From: Thiotrichaceae bacterium
GTDB lineage: Bacteria; Pseudomonadota; Gammaproteobacteria; Thiotrichales; Thiotrichaceae
DNA: 14,545 nucleotides
NCBI GenBank assembly: GCA_027024625.1
Contig: JALVRY010000246.1
Span: 1-14,545, forward strand
Direction: 5' to 3'
Shown: piece by piece, positions 6,697-14,185 of the stretch
Layout of the letters: every line of letters starts with the position of its first letter
Numbering within the stretch: the stretch's first letter is position 1
Notes under the pieces: generated by a model
Seen by the model: the letters and a program-made list of their open reading frames with translations, nothing else
Database searches by the model: none
What the model was told of the DNA's origin: nothing
Translations under genes and position numbers: made by a program

Positions 6697-7864
6697 ACGT
6701 CTAGTCATCTACTTTTGTCTACTTGGCTTTATTCTACGTAGTCTGTATATAATTTTCTTTAACCCTGATATCGTTTGGCCTGATGAAAAACGATTCTGGC
6801 AGGAAGCTACTTCACTGATTGATAATTTTTCTTTGGAAGCAAAGGGGAAGTTTGCCCATGATATGCCGTTAACGGGAGTTTATGTTGCATTAGTTTCTTT
6901 TGTGAGTGGCTCTTCAGTTTTAATTGTAAAAATATCACTAGCCATTGTTTCCTCTGCCACTATTTACTACCTATCTGACCTTGCTCATCAAATATATCCC
7001 TCAAAGTACACAGCACCTATTACTGCTGCTATCACAGCTTTTTACCCTTACTTTATATATTTCTCATCACTGATATTATCTGAAACAATATTTCTGTTAT
7101 TTATTGTTCTATTTTTTCTACAATTGTTAAAAATTGGCGATCCTTTCTGCAGAAAGGCTGGTATTACTGCGGGCTTATTACATTTAACACGTCCTACTCT
7201 CATTTATTTCTTTCCTGTCGTACTTGTGTGGCAATACATTACGAAACGTTGTGGAACTAGGGAAATTATGATTTTTATATTATTTTTTGTGCTTATTATT
7301 CTACCTTGGGGAGTCAGAAATCTAGTCACAACTAATCATTTTTCTTTGCTAACTAGTGGATCGGGTCAGGTATTATGGGAGGGGAATAATCCATGGAATA
7401 ATACTGGAGGAGTATCGGGAAGCTTCTCTGATTCAGAGGAATATTTAGCAGAGCTACCTAGTGGCTTAGATGAGTTCGAACAGGATAAATGGAAAAAGGT
7501 GAAAGCGGTAGAGTTTATTAGCTCTAACTTAGACAGATTCATAACGTTGTCTATGAAACGTTTTTTCCGATTTTGGAATATTTGGCCAAATTCATCTGAC
7601 TTTCACGAAATGAAATATAAAGTAATTACTTTATTTGGTTTTTTACCTGTTCTGCTTTTATCGATTTTATCCATTTGGATTTTTAGAAAAGATTATAAAA
7701 GATTGTCTATTATTTGCTTTTTTATTGCTTATTATACGCTCCTACATATGGTAACAATTGGCTCAATTCGCTATAGGCTTCCCGTTGAGATTTTACTTGT
7801 GGCGTTATCGTCGAGTGTTTTGGCTTATATTGTTAATAGTCGTTTACAGAAAAATAAAAGATAA
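6689..7864 (+). CDS. GT-C integral membrane glycosyltransferase (ArnT/PMT-like)
   Basis: 391-aa polytopic membrane protein with about eight to ten hydrophobic segments (for example 5-24, 62-93, 109-147, 157-182, 192-206, 317-331, 339-357, 365-384). The first extracytoplasmic loop carries the adjacent acidic pair Asp32-Glu33 in WPDEKRFW, the catalytic hallmark of GT39/GT83-type GT-C enzymes. A second family-like segment, YFIYFSSLILSETIF, spans 121-135, and a soluble loop with GNNPWNNTGG lies at 232-241. Such enzymes take a sugar from undecaprenyl phosphate and attach it to a glycan, lipid A or protein on the periplasmic side. Its ATG lies inside the end of the GT2 gene (8-nt overlap, ATGGATAA), so the two are probably translationally coupled and functionally paired. 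A Wzy polymerase was considered, but the acidic pair and the GT2 partner favour GT-C. Confidence 0.78.
   Translation: MDKRLVIYFCLLGFILRSLYIIFFNPDIVWPDEKRFWQEATSLIDNFSLEAKGKFAHDMPLTGVYVALVSFVSGSSVLIVKISLAIVSSATIYYLSDLAHQIYPSKYTAPITAAITAFYPYFIYFSSLILSETIFLLFIVLFFLQLLKIGDPFCRKAGITAGLLHLTRPTLIYFFPVVLVWQYITKRCGTREIMIFILFFVLIILPWGVRNLVTTNHFSLLTSGSGQVLWEGNNPWNNTGGVSGSFSDSEEYLAELPSGLDEFEQDKWKKVKAVEFISSNLDRFITLSMKRFFRFWNIWPNSSDFHEMKYKVITLFGFLPVLLLSILSIWIFRKDYKRLSIICFFIAYYTLLHMVTIGSIRYRLPVEILLVALSSSVLAYIVNSRLQKNKR
7142..7157. repeat. perfect 16-bp palindrome inside the GT-C gene
   Basis: CCTTTCTGCAGAAAGG reads identically on both strands, with no loop. It sits in codons for residues about 152-157 of the GT-C protein. 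A protein-binding dyad or a chance match are both possible; one such palindrome in 14.5 kb is not clearly beyond chance. Confidence 0.5.
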
Positions 7865-7871
7865 TATGTTT

Positions 7872-7875
7872 AGGA
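7872..7875 (+). promoter_or_regulatory. weak Shine-Dalgarno before the acyltransferase gene
   Basis: AGGA lies 11 nt upstream of the ATG at 7887. It is one of the few recognisable ribosome-binding sequences in the window, and its spacing is longer than ideal. Confidence 0.4.
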
Positions 7876-7886
7876 ACTTAATTTAA

Positions 7887-9929
7887 ATGAAGGTACTTAA
7901 GAAAAACAACTATTATCCAGAAATTGATGGACTTAGAGCTATTGCTGTTTTAAGTGTTATCTTCTTTCATCTGAGCTTTTCCTCATTTAAAGGTGGATTT
8001 GTAGGTGTTGATATATTTTTTGTGATTAGTGGATATCTAATTACAAAACTTATATACGATGAGTGCTTGTTAACGGGTACATTTGACTTTAAGAGATTTT
8101 ATATTCGAAGAGCACGTAGATTACTCCCATCCTTAATTTTTACATTTCTTGTTACTTTAATTTTTGCAATATTGCTACTATCGCCACCCCATTTGGAACT
8201 ATATGCTAAATCTCTTATCGCGGCTATTGGTAGTGTATCTAATATTCTTTTCTGGAGTGAAGCAGGGTACTTTGATTCAGAATCATTAGTTAAACCTCTA
8301 TTACATACATGGTCGTTAGGCGTTGAAGAGCAATATTATTTAATCTGGCCATTTGTTTTGTTTGTAGCACTGCGTTATTTCTCTAAAAAAGGGTTTTTAA
8401 CAGTTTTGATATTATCTGCTGCTCTTAGCTTGATAGGGAATAATATTTTTGCTAGTGGAACACGTTACTTTGATTGGATGGGTGATGCTTTTCTCAATGG
8501 TGAGGAAAATATATTTTATTTGTTGCCATTTCGTGTTTTTGAGTTCTCGATTGGTGGTGCTCTTGTTTCTTTGAGAAAAGTAGAATTTAGGCAGAGTATT
8601 AAAGAGCTGCTTTCGTTACTAGGAGGAGGTTTGATAGCTTATTCCATTTTCTTCTTTTCAAAGGATATAATTTTTCCATCATATAATGCATTAATTCCTT
8701 GTGCTGGTGCTGCTTTAATTATTCTTTCTGGCGAAACAAAACTCGTGGGTCGCTTATTATCTAATAAGCTATTAGTCATGACTGGCCTGATTAGCTATTC
8801 ACTGTATTTGATCCATTGGCCAATAATTGTTTACTGGGAATACTGGACATTCGAAGAATTGACTCTTGTGGAGAAAGCTATAATTTTAGCCCTTTCTTTA
8901 TTGATGGCATTCTTAATGTTCAAGTTTATAGAAACACCTTTTAGAAAAAAACGAGGTGTGGAAAATAGTGGCATAGTTACCGATAAGGCATTTATTTTAT
9001 CAGTAGTATTTTTATTGTTATTATTTGTTGGTCTTGCTTCGAATATTCTTTCGAAAGATGGGTGGCGATGGCGTATTCCAGCTTATCAACTTTCTCCAGA
9101 ATTTTGGGAACAAATTAAACACAGTGCTGATTTTCATAAGAATAATTATGGTGGAAAAGGCTATCCATCAACAGGGGTAATGAGTGGGGGAAAACCTTAT
9201 GATCTAATACTCATAGGCGATAGTCATGGAAAACACTATGCGGCAGGCATTGATACCTTTTATGCAAGGAAACGAAGACTATCTGTTTTTGTTGCTGCTA
9301 GTACATCATGTTTGCATTTGCCAAAGTTTACCAGAGTAGGTACGAATGTAGATTGGAACAAAGTTTGTGCGGGACAATTAAATGCAGGTCTAAAAGCGTT
9401 AGATGAAAGTCCTAATGCTGTTATTATTATGTCACATAGTTGGGTTGCTCAGCTTTCAAAAGCAGCTATTATAAGAAAAAATGGGAGCTTGAATGAGAAA
9501 GTAACACCTAATGATTTAATTACAGGCATTCATGCGTTAAAAAATATGGTAGAGGGGCATAGCATAATAATTATTGGAGATGTTCCTCGGTCGGGTGTTG
9601 ATGTGGGAGTTTTACATAACTTATTGCGTCCTAGTTTCTTGTTATCAGGTGACTCACCTGATGTAAAATCAAAGCTTTATAGAAATAGAAAGGATGCTTA
9701 CTTTCTTGAGAAATTCAATCGATTGCTGAAAGAAAATGCGATACGTACAGGTGATTATCTATTCCTTGATCCTTTTGATGCTTTGTGTGATGACTCGTAT
9801 TGTCGAAATGTTGATGACAAAGGGCGGCTGATTTATAGTGACAAGGCTCACCTATCCCTTGTTGGTTCTAAGTATGTTATTCACTACTTCCAAGATAAAA
9901 TAGATGCATTACTATCTGCGTCAAAATAA
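7887..9929 (+). CDS. OafA-type O-acyltransferase: acyltransferase-3 membrane domain fused to SGNH domain
   Basis: 680-aa inner-membrane enzyme predicted to move an acyl (usually acetyl) group from the cytoplasm onto a surface polysaccharide. The N-terminal acyltransferase-3 domain (about 1-390) has the R-X10-H motif (Arg17...His28 in EIDGLRAIAV...FFHL), GGFVGVDIFFVISGYLI, the basic FYIRRARRLLPS and HTWSLGVEEQYYLIWPF, with roughly ten or eleven membrane helices. The periplasmic C-terminal SGNH hydrolase-like domain (about 430-680) has the nucleophile block GDSHG at 444-448 (Ser446) and the DxxH pair Asp652/His655 in SDKAHLS. Both catalytic centres look intact and the length matches the two-domain OafA/WecH-like class. 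It starts 22 nt after the GT-C gene and ends 15 nt before the next GT4. The position and identity of the acyl group are not predictable; acetylation of the repeat unit is the usual role. Confidence 0.93.
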   Translation: MKVLKKNNYYPEIDGLRAIAVLSVIFFHLSFSSFKGGFVGVDIFFVISGYLITKLIYDECLLTGTFDFKRFYIRRARRLLPSLIFTFLVTLIFAILLLSPPHLELYAKSLIAAIGSVSNILFWSEAGYFDSESLVKPLLHTWSLGVEEQYYLIWPFVLFVALRYFSKKGFLTVLILSAALSLIGNNIFASGTRYFDWMGDAFLNGEENIFYLLPFRVFEFSIGGALVSLRKVEFRQSIKELLSLLGGGLIAYSIFFFSKDIIFPSYNALIPCAGAALIILSGETKLVGRLLSNKLLVMTGLISYSLYLIHWPIIVYWEYWTFEELTLVEKAIILALSLLMAFLMFKFIETPFRKKRGVENSGIVTDKAFILSVVFLLLLFVGLASNILSKDGWRWRIPAYQLSPEFWEQIKHSADFHKNNYGGKGYPSTGVMSGGKPYDLILIGDSHGKHYAAGIDTFYARKRRLSVFVAASTSCLHLPKFTRVGTNVDWNKVCAGQLNAGLKALDESPNAVIIMSHSWVAQLSKAAIIRKNGSLNEKVTPNDLITGIHALKNMVEGHSIIIIGDVPRSGVDVGVLHNLLRPSFLLSGDSPDVKSKLYRNRKDAYFLEKFNRLLKENAIRTGDYLFLDPFDALCDDSYCRNVDDKGRLIYSDKAHLSLVGSKYVIHYFQDKIDALLSASK

Positions 9930-9944
9930 CTAGCTATTAGAATA

Positions 9945-11102
9945 ATGCATTACCCTGATAAACAAGCAGTACGACACAAAGTTGTCCATGTTATTGGTGA
10001 TTTATGGGTTGGTGGTGCTGAAACTATGCTCTATAAATTGTTGGTGGCGACTAATAACTCTAAGGTTGAGAATATTGTCATTTCTCTGAAAGATCGTGGT
10101 GTATATGGGGAAAAGCTTGAAAAGCTTGGTATTGATGTTTATACCTTAGAGCTTAAGTCAGGGGCGTTATCTTTATCTGGCTTTAAGCATCTAATTACAT
10201 TGTTACGTGATTTGGAGCCAGATATTGTACAAAGTTGGATGTATCACGCTAATATAGCCACAACATTAGCTAATCTATTTTTACATATCCCTGTAATTTG
10301 GAATATTAGGCACTCTCTCCATGATATGTCTTCTGAAAAAAAGATGACGCGTCTCTTAATTAGGGGAGGGTGGTTTTTATCCGCACTACCCAGTAAAATT
10401 ATTTTTAATTCAGCAGAAAGTTTGGCTCAGCATCAAAAACTTGGATATTCAAAATCGAAACTACGTCTTATTCCAAATGGTTTTGATTTAACAGTTTATC
10501 AGCCAAGCACTACAGCTCGACAAACCTTACTCGATACATTGTCTTTATCACAAGACCAGCAATTAATCGGTGTGGTTGCCCGTTATCACAAAGCAAAGGG
10601 ATACAAATATTTTGTTGAGGCGGCAAAGAAAATAGCGGAACAGTCAGCTAATGTGCACTTTGTATTGATTGGTAAGTCTGTTGATTGCCATAATGATGAG
10701 TTAAATGCTTGGATAGCTAGCACGAATTGCCCCGAACGATTTCACTTAATGGGTATACAGCATGAAGTAAACAAGATTATTCCTGCGTTTACCTTATTGG
10801 TAAACCCCTCAACAACCGAGGCATTTCCGAACGTTATTGGTGAAGCAATGGCCTGTGAAGTCCCCTGTGTTGTGACAGATGTAGGTGATTCGAGAAATAT
10901 AGTGGGTGATTATGGAGCGGTTGTTCCTGCACAAGATAGTGTCGCTTTGAGTCAATCGGTACTCGCGATGTTATCCTTAGGAGAAGCTGAGCTTAAACTC
11001 ATGGGGAACAAGGCAAGAAAAAGAATAATGGAAAACTACTCTATTAATGCAGTGGCAAAGCAGTATGAAGCTTTGTATAAGCAGTGCAGTGAGTTGGCTT
11101 AG
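9945..11102 (+). CDS. glycosyltransferase family 4 (WbpR-like position)
   Basis: 385-aa retaining GT-B transferase. GGAE at residues 23-26, IPNGFD at 176-181, VARYHKAKGY at 211-220 and the EX7E motif EAFPNVIGE at 292-300 are all present, followed by CVVTDVGDSRNIVGDYGAVVP. Length is normal for the family. The first conserved strand (KVVHVIGDLWVGG) begins at residue 12, so the ATG leaves a short extra N-terminal stretch; no better in-frame start is seen. It lies 15 nt after the acyltransferase stop and 3 nt before the amidotransferase gene. In Pseudomonas aeruginosa O6 a GT4 gene (wbpR) likewise precedes an AsnB-like gene (wbpS). It shares recognisable similarity with the GT4 at 4517-5647. The sugar specificity is unknown. 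Confidence 0.92.
   Translation: MHYPDKQAVRHKVVHVIGDLWVGGAETMLYKLLVATNNSKVENIVISLKDRGVYGEKLEKLGIDVYTLELKSGALSLSGFKHLITLLRDLEPDIVQSWMYHANIATTLANLFLHIPVIWNIRHSLHDMSSEKKMTRLLIRGGWFLSALPSKIIFNSAESLAQHQKLGYSKSKLRLIPNGFDLTVYQPSTTARQTLLDTLSLSQDQQLIGVVARYHKAKGYKYFVEAAKKIAEQSANVHFVLIGKSVDCHNDELNAWIASTNCPERFHLMGIQHEVNKIIPAFTLLVNPSTTEAFPNVIGEAMACEVPCVVTDVGDSRNIVGDYGAVVPAQDSVALSQSVLAMLSLGEAELKLMGNKARKRIMENYSINAVAKQYEALYKQCSELA
10110..10127 (+). repeat. in-frame 9-bp tandem duplication
   Basis: GAAAAGCTT is repeated twice head to tail inside the GT4 gene and encodes EKLEKL (residues 56-61). It keeps the frame and probably arose by replication slippage or reflects an ordinary amphipathic helix. Confidence 0.6.
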
Positions 11103-11105
11103 CGT

Positions 11106-13058
11106 ATGTGTGGCTTTGCTGGCTTTCTTCAGAAAAAAGAAATAGATAGAAATACTATTTCTCAGACAGTTCGTGCGATGGGAAAGCGTTTGAATCATCG
11201 TGGGCCGGATGATTCGGGTATATGGGTGGATCCACATTGCCCCTTTGCTGTCTCACATCAGCGTTTGTCTATTCTTGATCTTTCCCCCAATGGACACCAA
11301 CCGATGCTCTCTGCATCTGGGCGATATGTCATTGCCTATAACGGTGAAATATATAATTTTCTTGAGCTAAAAAAACAATTACATAAGGAGGGTTGCAGTT
11401 TTTCTGGAGGGTCTGATACCGAAATTCTACTGGCTGCGATAGAGTCATGGGGGCTTAGTTCAACATTAGCTAAAATTCGTGGCATGTTCGCCTTCGCCTT
11501 ATGGGATGTCCGCAAACGGAAATTACATCTCGCTAGAGATCGTATGGGTGAAAAGCCGCTGTATTATGGTCTACTTGGTGATGTCTTTTTCTTCGGTTCT
11601 GAACTAAAGGCCTTCCAAGTACACCCAGATTGGCAAGGTGAAATTGATAGGGACTCACTGTCTTTATATGTCCAGTTTAATTATGTGCCTACACCACGCT
11701 CCATTTACAAAGGCATATATAAGTTAGAAGCAGGTACTTTTATTGAAGTTTCATTGGATGATAATGAAATTAATGTTACATCTTGCACGAACTATTGGAG
11801 CCTTAAAGGGATAGTAAAGAATCGTAAATACATGGATAAGTCACGCTCAGACCATGCAATAGATGGTCTGGATCATCTTATTAGTTTATCTGTTGAAGAA
11901 AAAATGCTTGCCGATGTTCCTGTCGGTGCATTTCTATCAGGAGGTGTGGATTCATCGATTATTGCGGCCCATATGCAAAAATGTAGTGAGCGTCCTATCA
12001 GTACCTTCACTATAGGCTTTCATGAAAAAACGCATAATGAGGCGGTTTATGCTAAAAAGGTGGCAGATTATCTAGGGACTGATCATACTGAACTCTATAT
12101 CAACCCACGGGATACATTAGCTGTTGTTGATAAGTTGCCACAAATGTACGATGAGCCATTTTCAGACTTTTCTCAAATACCAACCTACCTTATTTCACAG
12201 CTAGCCAAGCAAAGTGTCACTGTATGTCTTTCTGGTGATGGGGGAGATGAGCTTTTTGGTGGCTATGGTCGTTATCAACTGACGGAATCATCGTGGTCTA
12301 AAATTCGTTCGTTGCCTTTCCCGTTACGTGCAATCGCATCAAAGATACTACTGGCTTTACCCAATGCTTCCTTAGATGTACTTTTCCTGTTGTCTAAGAG
12401 GTGGTTTGCACAACACGGCAAAGCAGGAGCAGTCAGTGATAAAATCAAGAAAGTAGCAGAAATTTTGGATGCTAAGTCGAGAGAGGCTTATTATCAAAAA
12501 ATGTTGTCCACCTATAAACAAGCTGAGAATGTGGTGATTCATGGGAAATCATCGCCAGAATATTTTTGGGATGATACTTGCGTCGATGGCTTATCTTTTT
12601 TCGAATCAATGATGCTGGTGGATCAAACGAACTACCTATCAGACGATATATTGGTTAAAGTCGATAGAGCATCAATGGCAGAAAGTTTGGAAACTCGTGT
12701 GCCTTTATTGGATCACAGGATTGTTGAGTATGCATGGCAAGTGCCAACATCATTGAAGTATAAAGATCAGAAAGGAAAATGGTTGCTGCATCAAGTGCTT
12801 TATAAACATATACCACGTGAACTTGTAGATCGCCCAAAGATGGGGTTTAGTGTGCCGATTGATAGCTGGTTGCGAGGGGAATTGAGAGATTGGGCAGAGT
12901 CTTTACTTAATGCTGAACGACTTGCTTCCGAAGGTTTTTTTCATGTGGGTACGGTGCGTAAAAAATGGGAAGAACATTGTTTTGGCAAGAGAAATTGGAA
13001 ATATCATTTATGGAATATTCTGATGTTTCAAGCTTGGTATGAGGAATATCATCATTAA
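11106..13058 (+). CDS. asnB: glutamine-hydrolysing asparagine synthase family amidotransferase (AsnB/WbpS-like)
   Basis: 650-aa cytoplasmic two-domain enzyme that releases ammonia from glutamine and uses ATP to amidate a carboxylate. The N-terminal class II glutaminase begins MCGFAGF, so Cys2 becomes the catalytic N-terminal residue. HRGPDDSG (31-38), HQRLSILDLS (51-60), YNGEIYN (78-84), GGSDTE (101-106) and DRMGEKPLYY (145-154) follow. The synthetase domain has the ATP pyrophosphatase loop SGGVDSS (278-284), SGDGGDELFGGY (376-387) and DILVKVDRASMAESLETR (about 514-531). All key residues are present. Cellular asparagine synthesis is possible, but in O-antigen loci such proteins (for example WbpS of P. 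aeruginosa O6) are thought to convert uronic acids such as GalNAcA to their amides; that role is inferred here from flanking glycosyltransferases and the WecA-like gene. The start is 3 nt after the preceding stop, and its TAA directly abuts the next ATG. Confidence 0.93.
   Translation: MCGFAGFLQKKEIDRNTISQTVRAMGKRLNHRGPDDSGIWVDPHCPFAVSHQRLSILDLSPNGHQPMLSASGRYVIAYNGEIYNFLELKKQLHKEGCSFSGGSDTEILLAAIESWGLSSTLAKIRGMFAFALWDVRKRKLHLARDRMGEKPLYYGLLGDVFFFGSELKAFQVHPDWQGEIDRDSLSLYVQFNYVPTPRSIYKGIYKLEAGTFIEVSLDDNEINVTSCTNYWSLKGIVKNRKYMDKSRSDHAIDGLDHLISLSVEEKMLADVPVGAFLSGGVDSSIIAAHMQKCSERPISTFTIGFHEKTHNEAVYAKKVADYLGTDHTELYINPRDTLAVVDKLPQMYDEPFSDFSQIPTYLISQLAKQSVTVCLSGDGGDELFGGYGRYQLTESSWSKIRSLPFPLRAIASKILLALPNASLDVLFLLSKRWFAQHGKAGAVSDKIKKVAEILDAKSREAYYQKMLSTYKQAENVVIHGKSSPEYFWDDTCVDGLSFFESMMLVDQTNYLSDDILVKVDRASMAESLETRVPLLDHRIVEYAWQVPTSLKYKDQKGKWLLHQVLYKHIPRELVDRPKMGFSVPIDSWLRGELRDWAESLLNAERLASEGFFHVGTVRKKWEEHCFGKRNWKYHLWNILMFQAWYEEYHH
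13042..13045 (+). promoter_or_regulatory. possible distant Shine-Dalgarno before the WbpT-like gene
   Basis: AGGA (within GAGGAA) lies inside the end of the amidotransferase gene, 13 nt upstream of the ATG at 13059. The spacing is long, so ribosome re-initiation from the abutting TAA-ATG junction may matter more. Confidence 0.3.
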
Positions 13059-14177
13059 ATGAAAGTTTTATTTTTTGCTAATACAGATTGGTATCTCTAC
13101 AATTTTCGGCGTTCTCTAATCAGCGCAGTTCAATCAGAAGGGCATGAGGTGGTGTTAGTTTCTCCGTCAGGGAAATATGTGGAAAAGCTGCAACAGCAAG
13201 GTTTTAGTTGGCAAGCACTCAATATGGAACGTCAGAGTTTAAATCCTTTAAAAGAGCTACTTGTATTATTTCGATTGATTCAAATTTATCGAAAAGAACG
13301 TCCGGATGTTGTGCATCATTTTACTTTGAAGTGTGTGATGTATGGCATGGTTGCCGCTTTGTTCTCTTCTGCAAAAGTAAAAATTAATGCAATTACAGGG
13401 CTTGGTTATATTTTTACAGCAAAATCAATAAAAGCTCGGATTTTAAAACCTGTAGTTTGGCTAGTAATGAAGTTTTTACTGAATAATCGGTACAGCAAAG
13501 TGATTGTCCAGAATAGTGATGATTATACATTTCTTAAAAAAAGTGGCTTGGTTAAAGATAAAGCTCTTTTATTAATTCGTGGATCAGGTGTTAATACCTC
13601 ACTTTTTTCTCCTGAAATGAAACAAAAAGCAAAGGACTCTCTCACTGTATTAATGGCAACACGTTTGCTTATCGATAAAGGAGTAAGAGAATATGTGGCA
13701 GCAGCAGAACAAATTAAGAAAAATAAGCAAGAGGTAACGTTTTTACTGGCAGGAGAACCGGATTCTGGAAACCCGAGTAGTATTACAAATGGAGAGGTTG
13801 CTGAGTGGAAAGAATCGGGTGTAGTCCAATTATTGGGACATGTAGATCAAGTCGGTGAGTTATTAAAAACAGCAGATATTGTGGTTTTACCAAGTTATCG
13901 TGAGGGTTTGCCTCGTATTTTGATTGAGGCTGCTGCCTTTGCTTTACCAATTGTTACAACGGATGCCCCTGGTTGTCGTGAAATTGTCACACACGGTGAA
14001 AATGGGTACTTAGTTCCAATTAAGAATGAGAGTCAGCTGGTAACTTATATCGAAACACTGATAGAATCGCCCAGCTTGCGGGAGAATATGGGGCAAGCAG
14101 GGAGAAAAAAAGTAGAAGAACTTTTGGATGAACGTATCGTGATAGAAGAAACTATTAAAACTTATCAATTAGCTTAG
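13059..14177 (+). CDS. glycosyltransferase family 4 (PglA/WbpT-like)
   Basis: 372-aa retaining GT-B enzyme of the subgroup that begins with a strand followed by a tyrosine/phenylalanine-rich loop (MKVLFFANTDWYLYNFRRSL), as in PglA/WbpT/CapM-type transferases of HexNAc-like sugars. Other motifs are VVHHFTLKCVMYG (84-96), INAITGLGYIF (109-119), IRGSGVNTSLF (173-183), ATRLLIDKGVREY (200-212) and the EX7E motif EGLPRILIE (282-290) with ALPIVTTDAPGCREIV. Every expected block is present and length is typical. Its ATG directly follows the amidotransferase TAA with no spacer, indicating translational coupling. The next gene's Shine-Dalgarno overlaps its own stop. Position between an AsnB-like gene and a WecA/WbpL-like gene suggests it adds the second residue, perhaps a HexNAc or uronic sugar; this is inference. 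Confidence 0.9.
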   Translation: MKVLFFANTDWYLYNFRRSLISAVQSEGHEVVLVSPSGKYVEKLQQQGFSWQALNMERQSLNPLKELLVLFRLIQIYRKERPDVVHHFTLKCVMYGMVAALFSSAKVKINAITGLGYIFTAKSIKARILKPVVWLVMKFLLNNRYSKVIVQNSDDYTFLKKSGLVKDKALLLIRGSGVNTSLFSPEMKQKAKDSLTVLMATRLLIDKGVREYVAAAEQIKKNKQEVTFLLAGEPDSGNPSSITNGEVAEWKESGVVQLLGHVDQVGELLKTADIVVLPSYREGLPRILIEAAAFALPIVTTDAPGCREIVTHGENGYLVPIKNESQLVTYIETLIESPSLRENMGQAGRKKVEELLDERIVIEETIKTYQLA

Positions 14178-14180
14178 GAA
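14176..14180 (+). promoter_or_regulatory. ribosome-binding site for the WecA-like gene
   Basis: AGGAA, overlapping the TAG of the preceding gene, lies five bases from the ATG at 14186. It is the best-placed Shine-Dalgarno in the window and supports that start. Confidence 0.7.
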
Positions 14181-14185
14181 ACAGC

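Noticed and set aside
6689..7864. Wzy O-antigen polymerase identity for the 391-aa membrane protein
   Set aside because: The Asp-Glu pair in the first outer loop, the SE-containing helix and the overlapping GT2 partner fit a GT-C lipid-linked-sugar transferase better. Wzy cannot be excluded by sequence alone.
9930..9944. Terminator or promoter between the acyltransferase and the following GT4
   Set aside because: Only 15 nt, with no hairpin or promoter elements; a simple operon junction.
10977..11237. 86-codon reverse-strand open frame spanning the GT4/amidotransferase junction
   Set aside because: Opposes two strongly supported genes, including the catalytic MCGF start of the amidotransferase; no motifs and no start signal.
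12655..12837. 60-codon reverse-strand open frame
   Set aside because: Antisense to the conserved synthetase domain of the amidotransferase; no independent support. The reverse frames at 4903-5139 and 5809-6033 were dismissed for the same reason.
11106..13058. Housekeeping asparagine synthetase inserted by chance
   Set aside because: Zero and 3-nt spacing to glycosyltransferase genes on both sides and the known use of AsnB-like proteins in O-antigen loci favour a sugar-amidating role, although the reaction itself is not proven.
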